Origin: JBHIET01 sp046760785
GTDB taxonomy: Bacteria; Chloroflexota; Anaerolineae; B4-G1
Direction: 5' to 3'
Length of the DNA stretch: 62,100 nt
NCBI GenBank assembly: GCA_046760785.1
Contig: JBHIET010000011.1
Span: forward strand, 1-62,100
Every line of letters begins with the position of its first letter. Position 1 is the first letter of the stretch. Under the pieces are notes generated by a model. It was not told the DNA's origin and made no database searches. It worked only from the letters and a program-made list of their open reading frames with translations. Positions 26,101 to 33,356 of the stretch are shown one piece after another. A program made the translations under genes and the position numbers.

Positions 26101-26579
26101 GGCTGGTAGAGGGGCTTGTCGCTGGTGAGGAGCAGCCGATACTCGCGCTCGACGGTCACCGGCTGTTCCACCCGGTCGCGCCCCACCGCCGACTGGGTCT
26201 CGACGACGAGTTGCGCCTCAGTGGGCGCGTCGGCGGGGACGTGGAAGCTGACCGGCAGGCTGCCGCTCTCGTCGGTCTGTCCCTCGAAGAGCGTGGTGGC
26301 CCGGCCTCCGGTAGCCGGTTTGAGGCTGACTTTGACCTGCGCTCCGGCGATGGGCTGGCCCGCGCCGAAGTCCTGCACCACGACGCGCACCGCCCCATCG
26401 CTGCCGGGAGCGAAGCGGGTCGGCCCGACCACGATGGTCTGCTGGTCGTCCACGCGCTGCGGCAGGGTGTCAATCCATCGCAACGCTGCGAATCCGGCGA
26501 CGACGGACAGGATGATAAGCAGATGGAGCGCGGTGGCGAGCAGGTGCTTGCTTCTGCGAACAGGGGGTTGGGTATTCAT
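21690..26579 (-). CDS. Alpha-2-macroglobulin family protein with in-frame TGA (candidate selenocysteine) at the thioester residue
   Basis: Read through one TGA, this is a 1629-residue bacterial A2M. Residues 14-34 are a membrane anchor. Macroglobulin-type beta domains fill about 40-680. An unusual block of several hydrophobic helices lies at about 688-870. The A2M core signature (RQYFPETLYWAPEVLTDGSG) is near 926-950, and the alpha/alpha-toroid thioester domain starts near 1142. The thioester motif reads LPHG-TGA-FEQS: the TGA at 23154-23156 stands exactly where the family has the Cys of GCxEQ. The frame continues without interruption for 487 residues with normal family sequence, so this is one protein, not two genes. 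A 7-bp hairpin follows the TGA (see 23127). AAAGGAGG lies before ATG 26579. A2M proteins trap attacking proteases outside the membrane. Alternatives are a recent nonsense mutation or a sequence error. Confidence 0.82.
22152..22173. repeat. Dispersed palindromic repeat inside the A2M coding sequence (copy 4)
   Basis: TTGTCCTGAGCTTGTCGAAG-type element embedded in frame in A2M, encoding PSTSSGQS in a surface loop. Confidence 0.65.
23127..23156 (-). promoter_or_regulatory. TGA codon and SECIS-like hairpin in A2M
   Basis: On the minus strand the TGA (23156-23154) is followed after 10 bases by GTACGTC-GGC-GACGTAC, a perfect 7-bp stem with a GGC loop; 17 bases separate the TGA and the loop. As I recall them, the rules for bacterial SECIS are a short stem, a small loop with G in its first positions and a UGA-loop distance of about 16-37 bases. 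All are met. The hairpin is inside coding sequence, as bacterial SECIS elements are. Confidence 0.62.
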
Positions 26580-26759
26580 GACGTTCCTCCTTTGGTGTAG
26601 GCGAGAGTCTTTGACAGCGTGCGGTGATCACTCCTATGGGTTACATGCAGATGGCGGGAAGAAAGTTCATACGAGTCAGGGATTGGGGATTAGATTGGCG
26701 CTACTCACAAGACGCCGTGGGCCAAATAAAGGTTCCCGTGGATATTGCAGAGCTCGACG

Positions 26760-26808
26760 TAGGTCGGATTTGCTATCCGACCGATGGCGGTTGGCAAAAC
26801 CGCCCTAC
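26760..26808. repeat. Two-hairpin dispersed repeat (copy A)
   Basis: A palindrome GGTCGGAT...ATCCGACC is followed by GGCGGTTGGCAAAACCGCC and CCTAC. A nearly identical copy lies at 28203. The two copies flank the lipoprotein gene. Confidence 0.75.
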
Positions 26809-26830
26809 GAAATCCCGTTTCATGTCTCGG

Positions 26831-26859
26831 TTGCACTTTTGCGCTCCATATGATACACT
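26831..26859 (+). promoter_or_regulatory. Candidate promoter for the lipoprotein gene
   Basis: TTGCAC (26831-26836), 17 bases, TACACT (26854-26859), about 70 bases before the start. Apart from this and repeat copy A, I see nothing in the 26580-26932 gap. Confidence 0.45.
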
Positions 26860-26932
26860 CTAAACCACTGCGGCGCAATCTCAGCTCAAACGGCCGTATG
26901 GGTGTGCGGTTATGTAGAATGAAGGAGGTGGA

Positions 26933-28186
26933 ATGATGAAGGGCATCCCGTGGATTTCAGTAGCGGCAGCGGTATTGGTCTTGGTTGTGCTGGCGTGTGG
27001 TCCCGGTGGAGAGACGCCGACCGGTGTGGTGCAGCCACCTACAGAAGTGCAACCAACTGTGGAGCAGCCTACGCTGATGCCGACGAACACGCCTAAGCCG
27101 ACGCCTGAGCCTGAAGGAGCGACGTTCGAGATCACCAACGACTCGGGATGGGACGTGTGGTACGTTTATATATCGCCCGCCGATGCTGACGAGTGGGGTG
27201 ACGATTGGCTGGGGGGCAACGTGATTGGCGACGGCGAGACGTACACCATCGTGGGCATCCCCGAAGGCGTCTACGACATCAAGGCCGAAGACGCGGAGCA
27301 TGAAGTGATCGAAGTCGTGTGGAAGGCGGACGTGGAAGGCAATGTGGCCTGGACGATCACCGGTCTGGCCTCGTTCGAGATCGTCAACGAGTCCGACGAC
27401 ATGATCTCCTATCTGTACATCACGCCATCCGACAGCGCTACCTGGGGTGACGATTGGCTGGGCGACGACGTGATCAAGGTCGGTGCCAGCTATGTCGTGA
27501 CCGGCATACCGCGTGGCACATACGACATCAAGGCCGCAGACGAAGATGACGACAGCATTGAAACGATCTACAACATCGGTCTCCCCGACAAGAGTAGCTG
27601 GACGGTGGTGGGCATGACTCCCCTGCCGAGCAACGCGGTGTTGCGCTTCGAGGACCAGTTCGAGGACAATCGCAACGACTGGGGGGGCAGCGAGACCGAG
27701 AACGCCCTCTATATGACCCCGGCCGAGGGCGAGTATTGCATCCTGATCAAGAGCGACAACATGACGGCCTGGGAGTGGTACGAACCTTTCCGCACGGATG
27801 AGTTCGTGGCAGAGGTGGCCTGTCGCGTCGAGGGCACCGAGGACGCCACTTGTGGGCTGGGCTTTGGCCCGGACGGGGACAATATCTACTGGTACGAAGT
27901 CTCCCCGTCCGATCAGACGTTTGCTCTCTTCCTGTTGGAAGACGATGAGTGGCAGGACAACCTGGTTGACTGGTCCGTGTCTAGGAACATCAGCCCGACC
28001 GGGGCGAACTATCTGAGCATGGAGCGGGTCGAGGGGGTTGTGTCCCTGTACGTCAACGGGGTGCTGGTGGGCCGGGTGGAAAGCGATCGCTTCCCGGAGG
28101 GGCGTATCGGGATCGGTGGGTCCACGTACGAGGAGCCTAACGCGACCGTCTGCCTGGACAACCTGCGCGTGTGGCGGCTTGAGTAG
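26933..28186 (+). CDS. Lipoprotein with a duplicated beta domain and a LamG-like C-terminal domain
   Basis: A 417-residue exported lipoprotein: hydrophobic N-terminus, lipobox VLACGP with the lipidated Cys near residue 23, then a Thr/Pro linker (about 30-60). Two related 75-residue units follow, each with a (Y/I)(V/L)YI(S/T)P motif, WGDDWLG and (I/V)x(G)IPxGxYDIKA, ending in W(T)(I/V). The C-terminal 190 residues (FEDQFEDNRNDWGG onward, ending DNLRVWRLE) look like a concanavalin/LamG-type beta sandwich seen in surface proteins. It is probably a binding or sensing protein on the cell surface; ligand unknown. GGAGG precedes two adjacent ATG codons (26933 and 26936), either of which may be used. 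It is transcribed alone. Confidence 0.78.
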   Translation: MMKGIPWISVAAAVLVLVVLACGPGGETPTGVVQPPTEVQPTVEQPTLMPTNTPKPTPEPEGATFEITNDSGWDVWYVYISPADADEWGDDWLGGNVIGDGETYTIVGIPEGVYDIKAEDAEHEVIEVVWKADVEGNVAWTITGLASFEIVNESDDMISYLYITPSDSATWGDDWLGDDVIKVGASYVVTGIPRGTYDIKAADEDDDSIETIYNIGLPDKSSWTVVGMTPLPSNAVLRFEDQFEDNRNDWGGSETENALYMTPAEGEYCILIKSDNMTAWEWYEPFRTDEFVAEVACRVEGTEDATCGLGFGPDGDNIYWYEVSPSDQTFALFLLEDDEWQDNLVDWSVSRNISPTGANYLSMERVEGVVSLYVNGVLVGRVESDRFPEGRIGIGGSTYEEPNATVCLDNLRVWRLE

Positions 28187-28202
28187 TCACGGGGCGTAAT
28201 CA

Positions 28203-28254
28203 TAGGTCGGATTTGCCTATCCGACCACGGTGGCGGTTGGCAAAACCGCCCTAC
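28203..28254. repeat. Two-hairpin dispersed repeat (copy B)
   Basis: Second copy of the repeat at 26760, same orientation, directly after the lipoprotein stop. Confidence 0.75.
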
Positions 28255-28343
28255 TCCTGAGCCGCGTCGAAGGGTCATGCCCCGGCGGGCTTACCGTTGG
28301 GGCGCGGACAAACACGGGTCCTTCGGCTCCGCCCTTCGGCGCT

Positions 28344-28380
28344 GCCTGTCCCGAGCGAAGTCGAGGGGCTCAGGACAGGC
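28344..28380. repeat. Dispersed palindromic repeat (copy 5)
   Basis: GCCTGTCC and GGACAGGC arms enclose a GAAGTCGAGG core. It is in the gap before the M24 gene and belongs to the same family as the copies in A2M and in the serine hydrolase. Confidence 0.6.
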
Positions 28381-28457
28381 TGTGCACACGGATTTTCGTA
28401 AGACTGTAGCCGTGAAATCCGTGTTCATCCGTGTCCAATTCGAGAAGGAGGTTAGCC

Positions 28458-29666
28458 GTGCAGACGACGCTCAACATATCTCAGGCTGAGTTCCAATCCC
28501 GGAGCGAGAGGTTGCTGGAGCATCTGCAGGACGAGAAGCTCTCCGGGGTGGTCTTGTTCGACAATTACTACGTTCTCTACTACACTGGCTTCGCCTTCAT
28601 CCCCACCGAGCGCCCCATCGCTTTCGTGATGAACGAGCGGGGCGAGAAGGCGCTGTTCGTCCCCAGGCTGGAGGTGGAGCACGCCCAGGCCAACGCGCTG
28701 ATTGGCCGGGTGGATCACTACCTTGAGTACCCCTACGACCCACACCCGATGGAGATTCTCAAGAAAACCCTCACCGAGATGGGGGTTGGCGGCACGTTTG
28801 GCGTGGACACGGACGGCTATCCGTGGATCCTGGGCTATCGCGGCCCCAGCCTGAGCGAGTTGACCGGGAGTCAGGTCAGGCGAGTGACGGCTTTCGTCGA
28901 GGATCAGATGATGATCAAGAGCCAGGCCGAACTGGCACTGATCCGTGAGAGCGTCAAATGGGGCCACCTGGCCCACACGCTGCTCCAGCGATACACGCGG
29001 GTCGGCGCGAGTGAGACCGAGGTGAGCGCGCGAGCGAGCATGGAGGCGAACCTGGCGATGTTGGACGCCATCGGCCCTATCTACCGGGCGCAGAGCCCCT
29101 TCGACCGAGGGGCCAGCGCGGGTTACCGGGGGCAGATCGGGCGCGGCGGCGCCATTCCCCACGCGATGGCCAGCAACATCACGTTCCAGCCCGGCGACGT
29201 GCTGGTGAGCGGGGCCGGCGCGCCGGTGTGGGGTTACCACTCCGAGCTGGAGCGGACGATGATTATCGGGCCGGCCAGCGACGAACAGAACCGCTTCTTC
29301 GACCACATGGTCGCCCTGCAGGATACGGCCCTGGCCGCGATGAAACCTGGCCGCGCTTGTGCCGACGTGGGCCGGGCCGTCCGTGCCTACTACGAAGAGC
29401 ACGACCTGATGGACTATTGGAAGCACCACTCGGGCCACTGCATCGGTCTGCGCTACCATGAAGGCCCTTTCCTGGACGTGGGCGATCAGACCGAGCTTCG
29501 GCCTGGCATGGTATTCACCGTTGAGCCTGGTCTGTACGTCCCCGAACTGGGCGGCTTCCGCCATTCGGACACCGTCGTCGTCACTGAGGACGGGATCGAG
29601 GTGTTGACGTACTACCCCCGTGATCTGGAGAGTTTGACGTTGCCGGAGACCCTTTCATTCAGGTAA
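28458..29666 (+). CDS. M24 'pita-bread' hydrolase, creatinase/ectoine-hydrolase-like
   Basis: A 402-residue M24 family protein: creatinase N-terminal domain (about 10-150) and pita-bread domain (about 165-390). Of the five metal ligands of metallopeptidases, only His (GHCIGLRYHEGP) and one Glu (VFTVEPGLYVP) remain. The two Asp positions read Gly (VSGAGA) and Glu (HSELERT), and the last Glu is replaced in GGFRHSDTVVV. This points to a metal-free hydrolase such as creatinase or ectoine hydrolase rather than Xaa-Pro peptidase. Creatine cleavage would give urea and sarcosine, which would fit the C1 theme of the window, but the substrate is not proven. GTG at 28458 has AAGGAGG 6 bases upstream. 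Confidence 0.8.
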   Translation: MQTTLNISQAEFQSRSERLLEHLQDEKLSGVVLFDNYYVLYYTGFAFIPTERPIAFVMNERGEKALFVPRLEVEHAQANALIGRVDHYLEYPYDPHPMEILKKTLTEMGVGGTFGVDTDGYPWILGYRGPSLSELTGSQVRRVTAFVEDQMMIKSQAELALIRESVKWGHLAHTLLQRYTRVGASETEVSARASMEANLAMLDAIGPIYRAQSPFDRGASAGYRGQIGRGGAIPHAMASNITFQPGDVLVSGAGAPVWGYHSELERTMIIGPASDEQNRFFDHMVALQDTALAAMKPGRACADVGRAVRAYYEEHDLMDYWKHHSGHCIGLRYHEGPFLDVGDQTELRPGMVFTVEPGLYVPELGGFRHSDTVVVTEDGIEVLTYYPRDLESLTLPETLSFR

Positions 29667-29698
29667 AGTGGGAATTTACGCTAACGCTCGCGACGCGC

Positions 29699-29727
29699 TT
29701 GACAATCCTCGATAGTTGAGATAGAAT
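29699..29727 (+). promoter_or_regulatory. Promoter of tRNA-Phe
   Basis: TTGACA (29699-29704), 17 bases, TAGAAT (29722-29727), ending 8 bases before the tRNA. Confidence 0.85.
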
Positions 29728-29735
29728 ATTAACGC

Positions 29736-29812
29736 GCCGAGATAGCTCAGCCTGGTAGAGCACCTGACTGAAAATCAGGGAGTCGTCGGTTCAAATCCGA
29801 CTCTCGGCACCA
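29736..29812 (+). tRNA. tRNA-Phe (anticodon GAA)
   Basis: A full cloverleaf is visible: acceptor GCCGAGA / TCTCGGC, D arm with AGCTCAGCCTGGTAGAGC, anticodon stem CCTGA/TCAGG with loop CTGAAAA (anticodon GAA), and T arm GTCGG-TTCAAAT-CCGAC. The 3' ACCA is encoded. It has its own promoter and terminator. Confidence 0.97.
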
Positions 29813-29816
29813 CGAA

Positions 29817-29840
29817 AACCCGCTCAAGAAGCGGGTTTTT
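29817..29840 (+). terminator. Terminator after tRNA-Phe
   Basis: AACCCGCT / AGCGGGTT stem with a short loop followed by a T run, 4 bases after the tRNA. Confidence 0.9.
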
Positions 29841-29902
29841 GCTGTTTCGGCCTATGGATGGGTCGAAATCGGCCTGCTTTTCGTGCCCTTACCTTTGCGA
29901 AA

Positions 29903-29955
29903 CAAGAGCCTGACACGACGAGTCAGGCACTCGTTTTTCACGTGTCAGGCTCTTG
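29903..29955. repeat. Long nested palindrome downstream of tRNA-Phe
   Basis: Perfect 15-base arms (CAAGAGCCTGACACG and its complement) enclose a second hairpin ACGAGT-CAGGC-ACTCGT followed by TTTTT. It lies in a gene-free stretch (29841-30191) where I see nothing else. It may be a terminator-like element, a mobile-element end or a structured RNA. Confidence 0.65.
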
Positions 29956-30191
29956 GATTTCGTGTCGGCAGGTTTTACACTTGTGTCGGCTTGTGTTGGC
30001 AACCCATTCCATCCATCGGAATCTGACGGGTGGAATTGGGCCTTTTCATTTGTCGAAAGCTCGCATGGATGAGTCAAGTAGCCAGCACAACCCCTCACCT
30101 GCCTCGCCGAAGGCAGTGGCGGGCAGTACGGCTATACTGGCTTTTCCAAGTTATCCGCTCCACTAATCCGCCGAGCCAAAAATCACATCTA

Positions 30192-31055
30192 CTATCCTGC
30201 TCTCTTTCGCTTCTTGTAGGCCTTGACGTAGCGCATACCATCTTTATCGCGTCCCAGGAGCAAGTCAGTAGCCAGGATGGCCGAGCGGACTTTGGCCGCG
30301 TTCACGATAGGCGCGTTCACGCCGTTCTGGATCGCCAGAGTCAGAAAAGCCCAGTTGATTACCTCCCGCTCTGGCAGGCCAAAGGAGACATTGCTGGCCC
30401 CCAGCGTCATATTGAGACCCAACTCCTCGCGCACCATTTTGATCGCCTCTAGCGTAACCACCCCCGCTTTCGAATCGACGCCCACTGTCAGCGCCATGCA
30501 GTCCACGACAATGTCTTCGGGCGGGATACCCAGCGGTTCCGCCCGCTCGACGATCTTGCGGGCCACCGCCAGCCGCTTTTCGGCGCTGGTGGGGATGCCG
30601 TCGTCGTCCATCGCCAGGCCGATGACGGCCGTCTTGTACTCGGCCGCCAACGGCAGCACGCTCTCCAGCCGTTCTTCTTCTCCATTAACGGAATTGATGA
30701 GCGGCTTGCCCTCTGGCGCCATCTCCTGGTGAACGGCCAACGCCGCGCGCAGCGCTTCCAGATTGGCCGTATCAATGCACACCGGCGCGTCAACCGTCTC
30801 CATTACCGCACGAACTGCCTGGGGCAGCAATTCCACCTCGTCCACACCGGCTGCGCCAACGTTGACGTCCAAGATGTCCGCGCCCGCCTCGACCTGGGCC
30901 AGGGCCTCTTGGCGGACGAGTTCCAGATCGCCTCCGGCCAGGGCAGCGGCCAAGCGCTTTTTGCCTGTGGGGTTGATTCGCTCCCCGATGAGCACGGTTG
31001 GCTTTTCGGGACTGATGACTAGCTGTTTCTTTGCACTTTTTAGAATCGTTTCCAT
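30192..31055 (-). CDS. Pterin-binding methyltransferase (methyltetrahydrofolate:corrinoid type)
   Basis: A 287-residue TIM-barrel protein of the pterin-binding/DHPS-like family. It shows IGERINPTGKKRLAAAL, GADILDVNVGAAGVDE, the folate-site motif NSVNGE, VVDCMALTVGVD and TLGASNVSFGLPER. This is the pattern of AcsE, MetH folate domain and MtgA-type enzymes. In methylamine clusters such proteins move the methyl group from the corrinoid protein to tetrahydrofolate. It is therefore the expected partner of the MttB proteins and corrinoid protein upstream, though the inverted-repeat element at 31091 now separates it from them. GAGGAG precedes ATG 31055. Confidence 0.88.
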   Translation of the reverse strand: METILKSAKKQLVISPEKPTVLIGERINPTGKKRLAAALAGGDLELVRQEALAQVEAGADILDVNVGAAGVDEVELLPQAVRAVMETVDAPVCIDTANLEALRAALAVHQEMAPEGKPLINSVNGEEERLESVLPLAAEYKTAVIGLAMDDDGIPTSAEKRLAVARKIVERAEPLGIPPEDIVVDCMALTVGVDSKAGVVTLEAIKMVREELGLNMTLGASNVSFGLPEREVINWAFLTLAIQNGVNAPIVNAAKVRSAILATDLLLGRDKDGMRYVKAYKKRKRAG

Positions 31056-31087
31056 GGTAACTCCTCGAGTTTTGTACAAAAATCGAA

Positions 31088-31131
31088 ATAGTCTGTCTTG
31101 GTAGTGCGACGTTGCGTGCAGGGGCCGAAAG
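31088..31131. repeat. Left terminal inverted repeat
   Basis: 44 bases that match the reverse complement of 31977-32020 at 38 positions; all six differences are transitions. The repeat starts ATAGTCTG and contains CTTGGTAGTGCGACGT. Confidence 0.85.
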
Positions 31132-32017
31132 GTTCGTCGTCGGTACCCTGTGAGTGATCGTACTCGCCCGCGCTCTGGCTGCGCTCCTGGTCGGTTTTGC
31201 TACAATGTTGGCCGACGCTTAGATCCAAGTACGCCCCTAGAGGTCACTCAATAGTCTCACAACCAACGTATGTTTCGCCGCCGGAGCACCAGTCGTTATT
31301 CGCTCCACCGTCAAGGAGGTCGGTGTGGTTGCCACCTATGAGGGTGTCGTTGCCGGCCTCGCCATAGACGAAGTCTTCGCCGCTGCCAGCGTTAATGCAG
31401 TCGTTGCCGTCGCCGCCATAGATGGTGTCGTCGCCACTGCCACCTTTCCACAAATAGTTGGCGCCAGCTGATGCTAGTTGGCCAAACATTGCCAGGTGGT
31501 TAATTAGGGGTTCAGCCGCTGCTGTTTGTAGTTCACACCCGACCCCTGAGGCTGGGGAAGACCCGACCCCGCCAAAGATGATGTCGTTGCCGTCGCCACC
31601 ATAGATGGTGTCGTCTTTGGAGCCACCATCAATGGCGTCGTCGCCGCCGTTGCCATAGATCAAGTCGCCTCTGCCGCCACCAGCGATAAAGTCGTCAAAT
31701 TCGCTACCATAGATGGTGTCGTTGCCGTTGTCAGCATAGATGTCGTGTCTCGTGGGAGAGCTGCTGCAGTCGATGACGTCGGCGCTTTTAGTTCCTTCTA
31801 TCACTGTGGGATCACCAGGTACCGGGACTCCATTGAGTGTACACCCACCGCTTTGAGCACTGCTGCTGAGCGGGATGATGGCCATTAAGGCCAAAGCCAA
31901 TAGAGTAACCAAAGTTTTCGTACTTGTGTTCATAATTCTCCTTTCCGCTAGGCTAACATAGATTAACGTTTGTAGTCTTTCGACCCCTGCGCATGACGTC
32001 GCACTACCAAGGCAGAC
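31091..32017. mobile_element. Putative non-autonomous element carrying an RTX-repeat gene
   Basis: The 927-base segment is bounded by 44-base inverted repeats and by TA on both sides (31089-31090 and 32018-32019), which could be the TA duplication typical of IS630/mariner-type insertion. It contains only the RTX-repeat gene and no transposase, so it would need help in trans. It interrupts the methylamine cluster between the aminotransferase and the pterin methyltransferase. Confidence 0.55.
31244..31933 (-). CDS. Secreted RTX/hemolysin-type calcium-binding repeat protein
   Basis: A 229-residue protein. Residues 1-26 form a signal peptide (TLLALALMAIIPL, cleavage near SSAQS). About six nonapeptide-type repeats (GGDGNDIIFGG, GGSGDDTIYGG, GEAGNDTLIGG) follow, which bind Ca2+ and form a beta roll outside the cell. 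Cys residues near both ends (SGGCTLNG, VGCETIE) may form disulphides. No enzymatic domain is seen. It is the only gene between the long inverted repeats, with a base composition lower in G+C than its neighbours, so it may have arrived as cargo. An AGGAGAA site precedes the ATG. Confidence 0.85.
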   Translation of the reverse strand: MNTSTKTLVTLLALALMAIIPLSSSAQSGGCTLNGVPVPGDPTVIEGTKSADVIDCSSSPTRHDIYADNGNDTIYGSEFDDFIAGGGRGDLIYGNGGDDAIDGGSKDDTIYGGDGNDIIFGGVGSSPASGVGCELQTAAAEPLINHLAMFGQLASAGANYLWKGGSGDDTIYGGDGNDCINAGSGEDFVYGEAGNDTLIGGNHTDLLDGGANNDWCSGGETYVGCETIE

Positions 32018-32020
32018 TAT
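31977..32020. repeat. Right terminal inverted repeat
   Basis: Partner of 31088-31131 in inverted orientation, ending CAGACTAT. Confidence 0.85.
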
Positions 32021-32056
32021 CCAATGTCCAGAGGAATGGACTACATTTTTACATGG

Positions 32057-33232
32057 TTACGACTTTTCTAAACTTGACAAAACATTCCCAATCCGCTCCA
32101 AAGCGTCCTTGATATTCTCTAAAGAATTGGCATACACAATTCGCAGATAGCCCTCCCCATATTTGCCGAAAGACGCGCCTGGCAACAGGGCTACATTGGC
32201 CTTTTCAAGGATCAGGTTTGCCATTTGATCTGATGAGAGATTGAAGGCTTTGATGTTGGGGAAAGCGTAAAATGCGCCCATGGGTTTACGGCAGCTTACC
32301 CCAGGGATGGAGTTCAACCCGGAGATTAAGACATCGCGGCGTTGCTGATAGGCGGTTACCATTTCGTCCACCCAGCCCTGCGGCCCGGTGATGGCCTCAT
32401 GACCTGCATATTGGGTAAAATGCGCTGTACAACCAACAGAGTGTGTAAGTAACAGGTTGATGCGCTCTGCAAGCAGCGGTGGCATAATACCGAAACCCAG
32501 GCGCCAGCCTGTCATGGCGTAGGTTTTCGAGAATCCGTCAACAATAACGGTTCGTTTGAGCATATCTGGCAGGGCAGCAATACTGGGAACATCCAGGCCG
32601 TCAAATGCAATGCGCATATAGATTTCGTCTGATAGTACCCAGCAATCGTATTTCTGGGCAGCATTCGCAATATGCTTCAAATCATCCCAGCTCATCACAC
32701 CGCCGGTGGGATTCCCCGGAGAATTTATGATAATAAGCCTGGTTTTTTCATTTATGAGGTTATCGAACGCGTCCAAATCGAAGGAGAAATCATTCTCTTC
32801 GACCAACGGAACCGGAACAGGGATGCCACCTGCCACGCGAATCATGGCCTCATAGGTAGGGAAACCTGGATCAGGGTAGATGACCTCATCTCCAACATCG
32901 ATCAACGCCAGAGTCGGAAAAAAAAGATTAGGTTTCGCCCCAGGGCTGATCACCACTTGAGCCGGATCAATGGTTATGCCGCGCCGTCTCCCTGCATCTT
33001 TTGCGATGGCCTCACGCAATTCTTTGATGCCACGCGGCGGATTGTAGCGCGTTTTTCCATCAGCTATGGCCTGCGTGGCGGCGGAACAGATATGCGGCGC
33101 TGTTGAAAAGTCAGGTTCGCCGATCTCCAGGTGGATGATGTCGCGCCCAGTAGCTTCCAATTCCTGGGCGCGCGCCAGTACCTGGTACGCCCCCTCTGCC
33201 TTTAGGTGAATCACTCGATTTGCAAAGGGCAT
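32057..33232 (-). CDS. PLP-dependent aminotransferase, class I/II (aspartate-type)
   Basis: A 391-residue fold-type I aminotransferase of normal length, with HLEIGEPDFSTAPH, RYNPPRGIKELREAIA, INSPGNPTGGV (cofactor Asn), VLSDEIYMRI (Asp/Tyr) and the Schiff-base Lys in VDGFSKTYAMTGWRLGF. It belongs to the AspC/AlaC-like branch and acts in the cytoplasm. It lies at the downstream end of the methylamine cluster, same strand, and could remove the amino group of the demethylated amino acid. Its substrate cannot be read from sequence. Confidence 0.88.
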   Translation of the reverse strand: MPFANRVIHLKAEGAYQVLARAQELEATGRDIIHLEIGEPDFSTAPHICSAATQAIADGKTRYNPPRGIKELREAIAKDAGRRRGITIDPAQVVISPGAKPNLFFPTLALIDVGDEVIYPDPGFPTYEAMIRVAGGIPVPVPLVEENDFSFDLDAFDNLINEKTRLIIINSPGNPTGGVMSWDDLKHIANAAQKYDCWVLSDEIYMRIAFDGLDVPSIAALPDMLKRTVIVDGFSKTYAMTGWRLGFGIMPPLLAERINLLLTHSVGCTAHFTQYAGHEAITGPQGWVDEMVTAYQQRRDVLISGLNSIPGVSCRKPMGAFYAFPNIKAFNLSSDQMANLILEKANVALLPGASFGKYGEGYLRIVYANSLENIKDALERIGNVLSSLEKS

Positions 33233-33235
33233 AAA

Positions 33236-33341
33236 TTATTCTCCCAGATCTCTGATTAGCTCATCGTATTCTTTGTCTTTGATGCCAAAGTAGTGCTCTT
33301 TTAAAGTAGGCAAGTTAACTTTTTTTTCGTTCAGTCATCAT
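33236..33341 (-). pseudogene. Tiny gene with a frameshift in an A8 run
   Basis: The start MMTERKK is followed by a run of eight A, after which the frame stops. One base fewer would continue as VNLPTLKEHYFGIKDKEY and so on, to a stop just before the aminotransferase start. It could be a remnant or a product made by slippage on the A run. GGAG precedes the ATG. Confidence 0.3.
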
Positions 33342-33356
33342 AGTCTCCTGTATTTA

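Noticed and set aside
21690..26579. Genome-wide recoding of TGA as an amino acid
   Set aside because: Other genes in the window end naturally at TGA, for example the MttB gene at 36138 and the antitoxin at 10420, with the next gene overlapping.
25542..26600. Plus-strand open frame opposite the A2M N-terminus
   Set aside because: Antisense shadow with no recognisable motif.
31091..32017. Autonomous insertion sequence
   Set aside because: Only the RTX-repeat gene lies between the inverted repeats; no transposase or remnant is readable.
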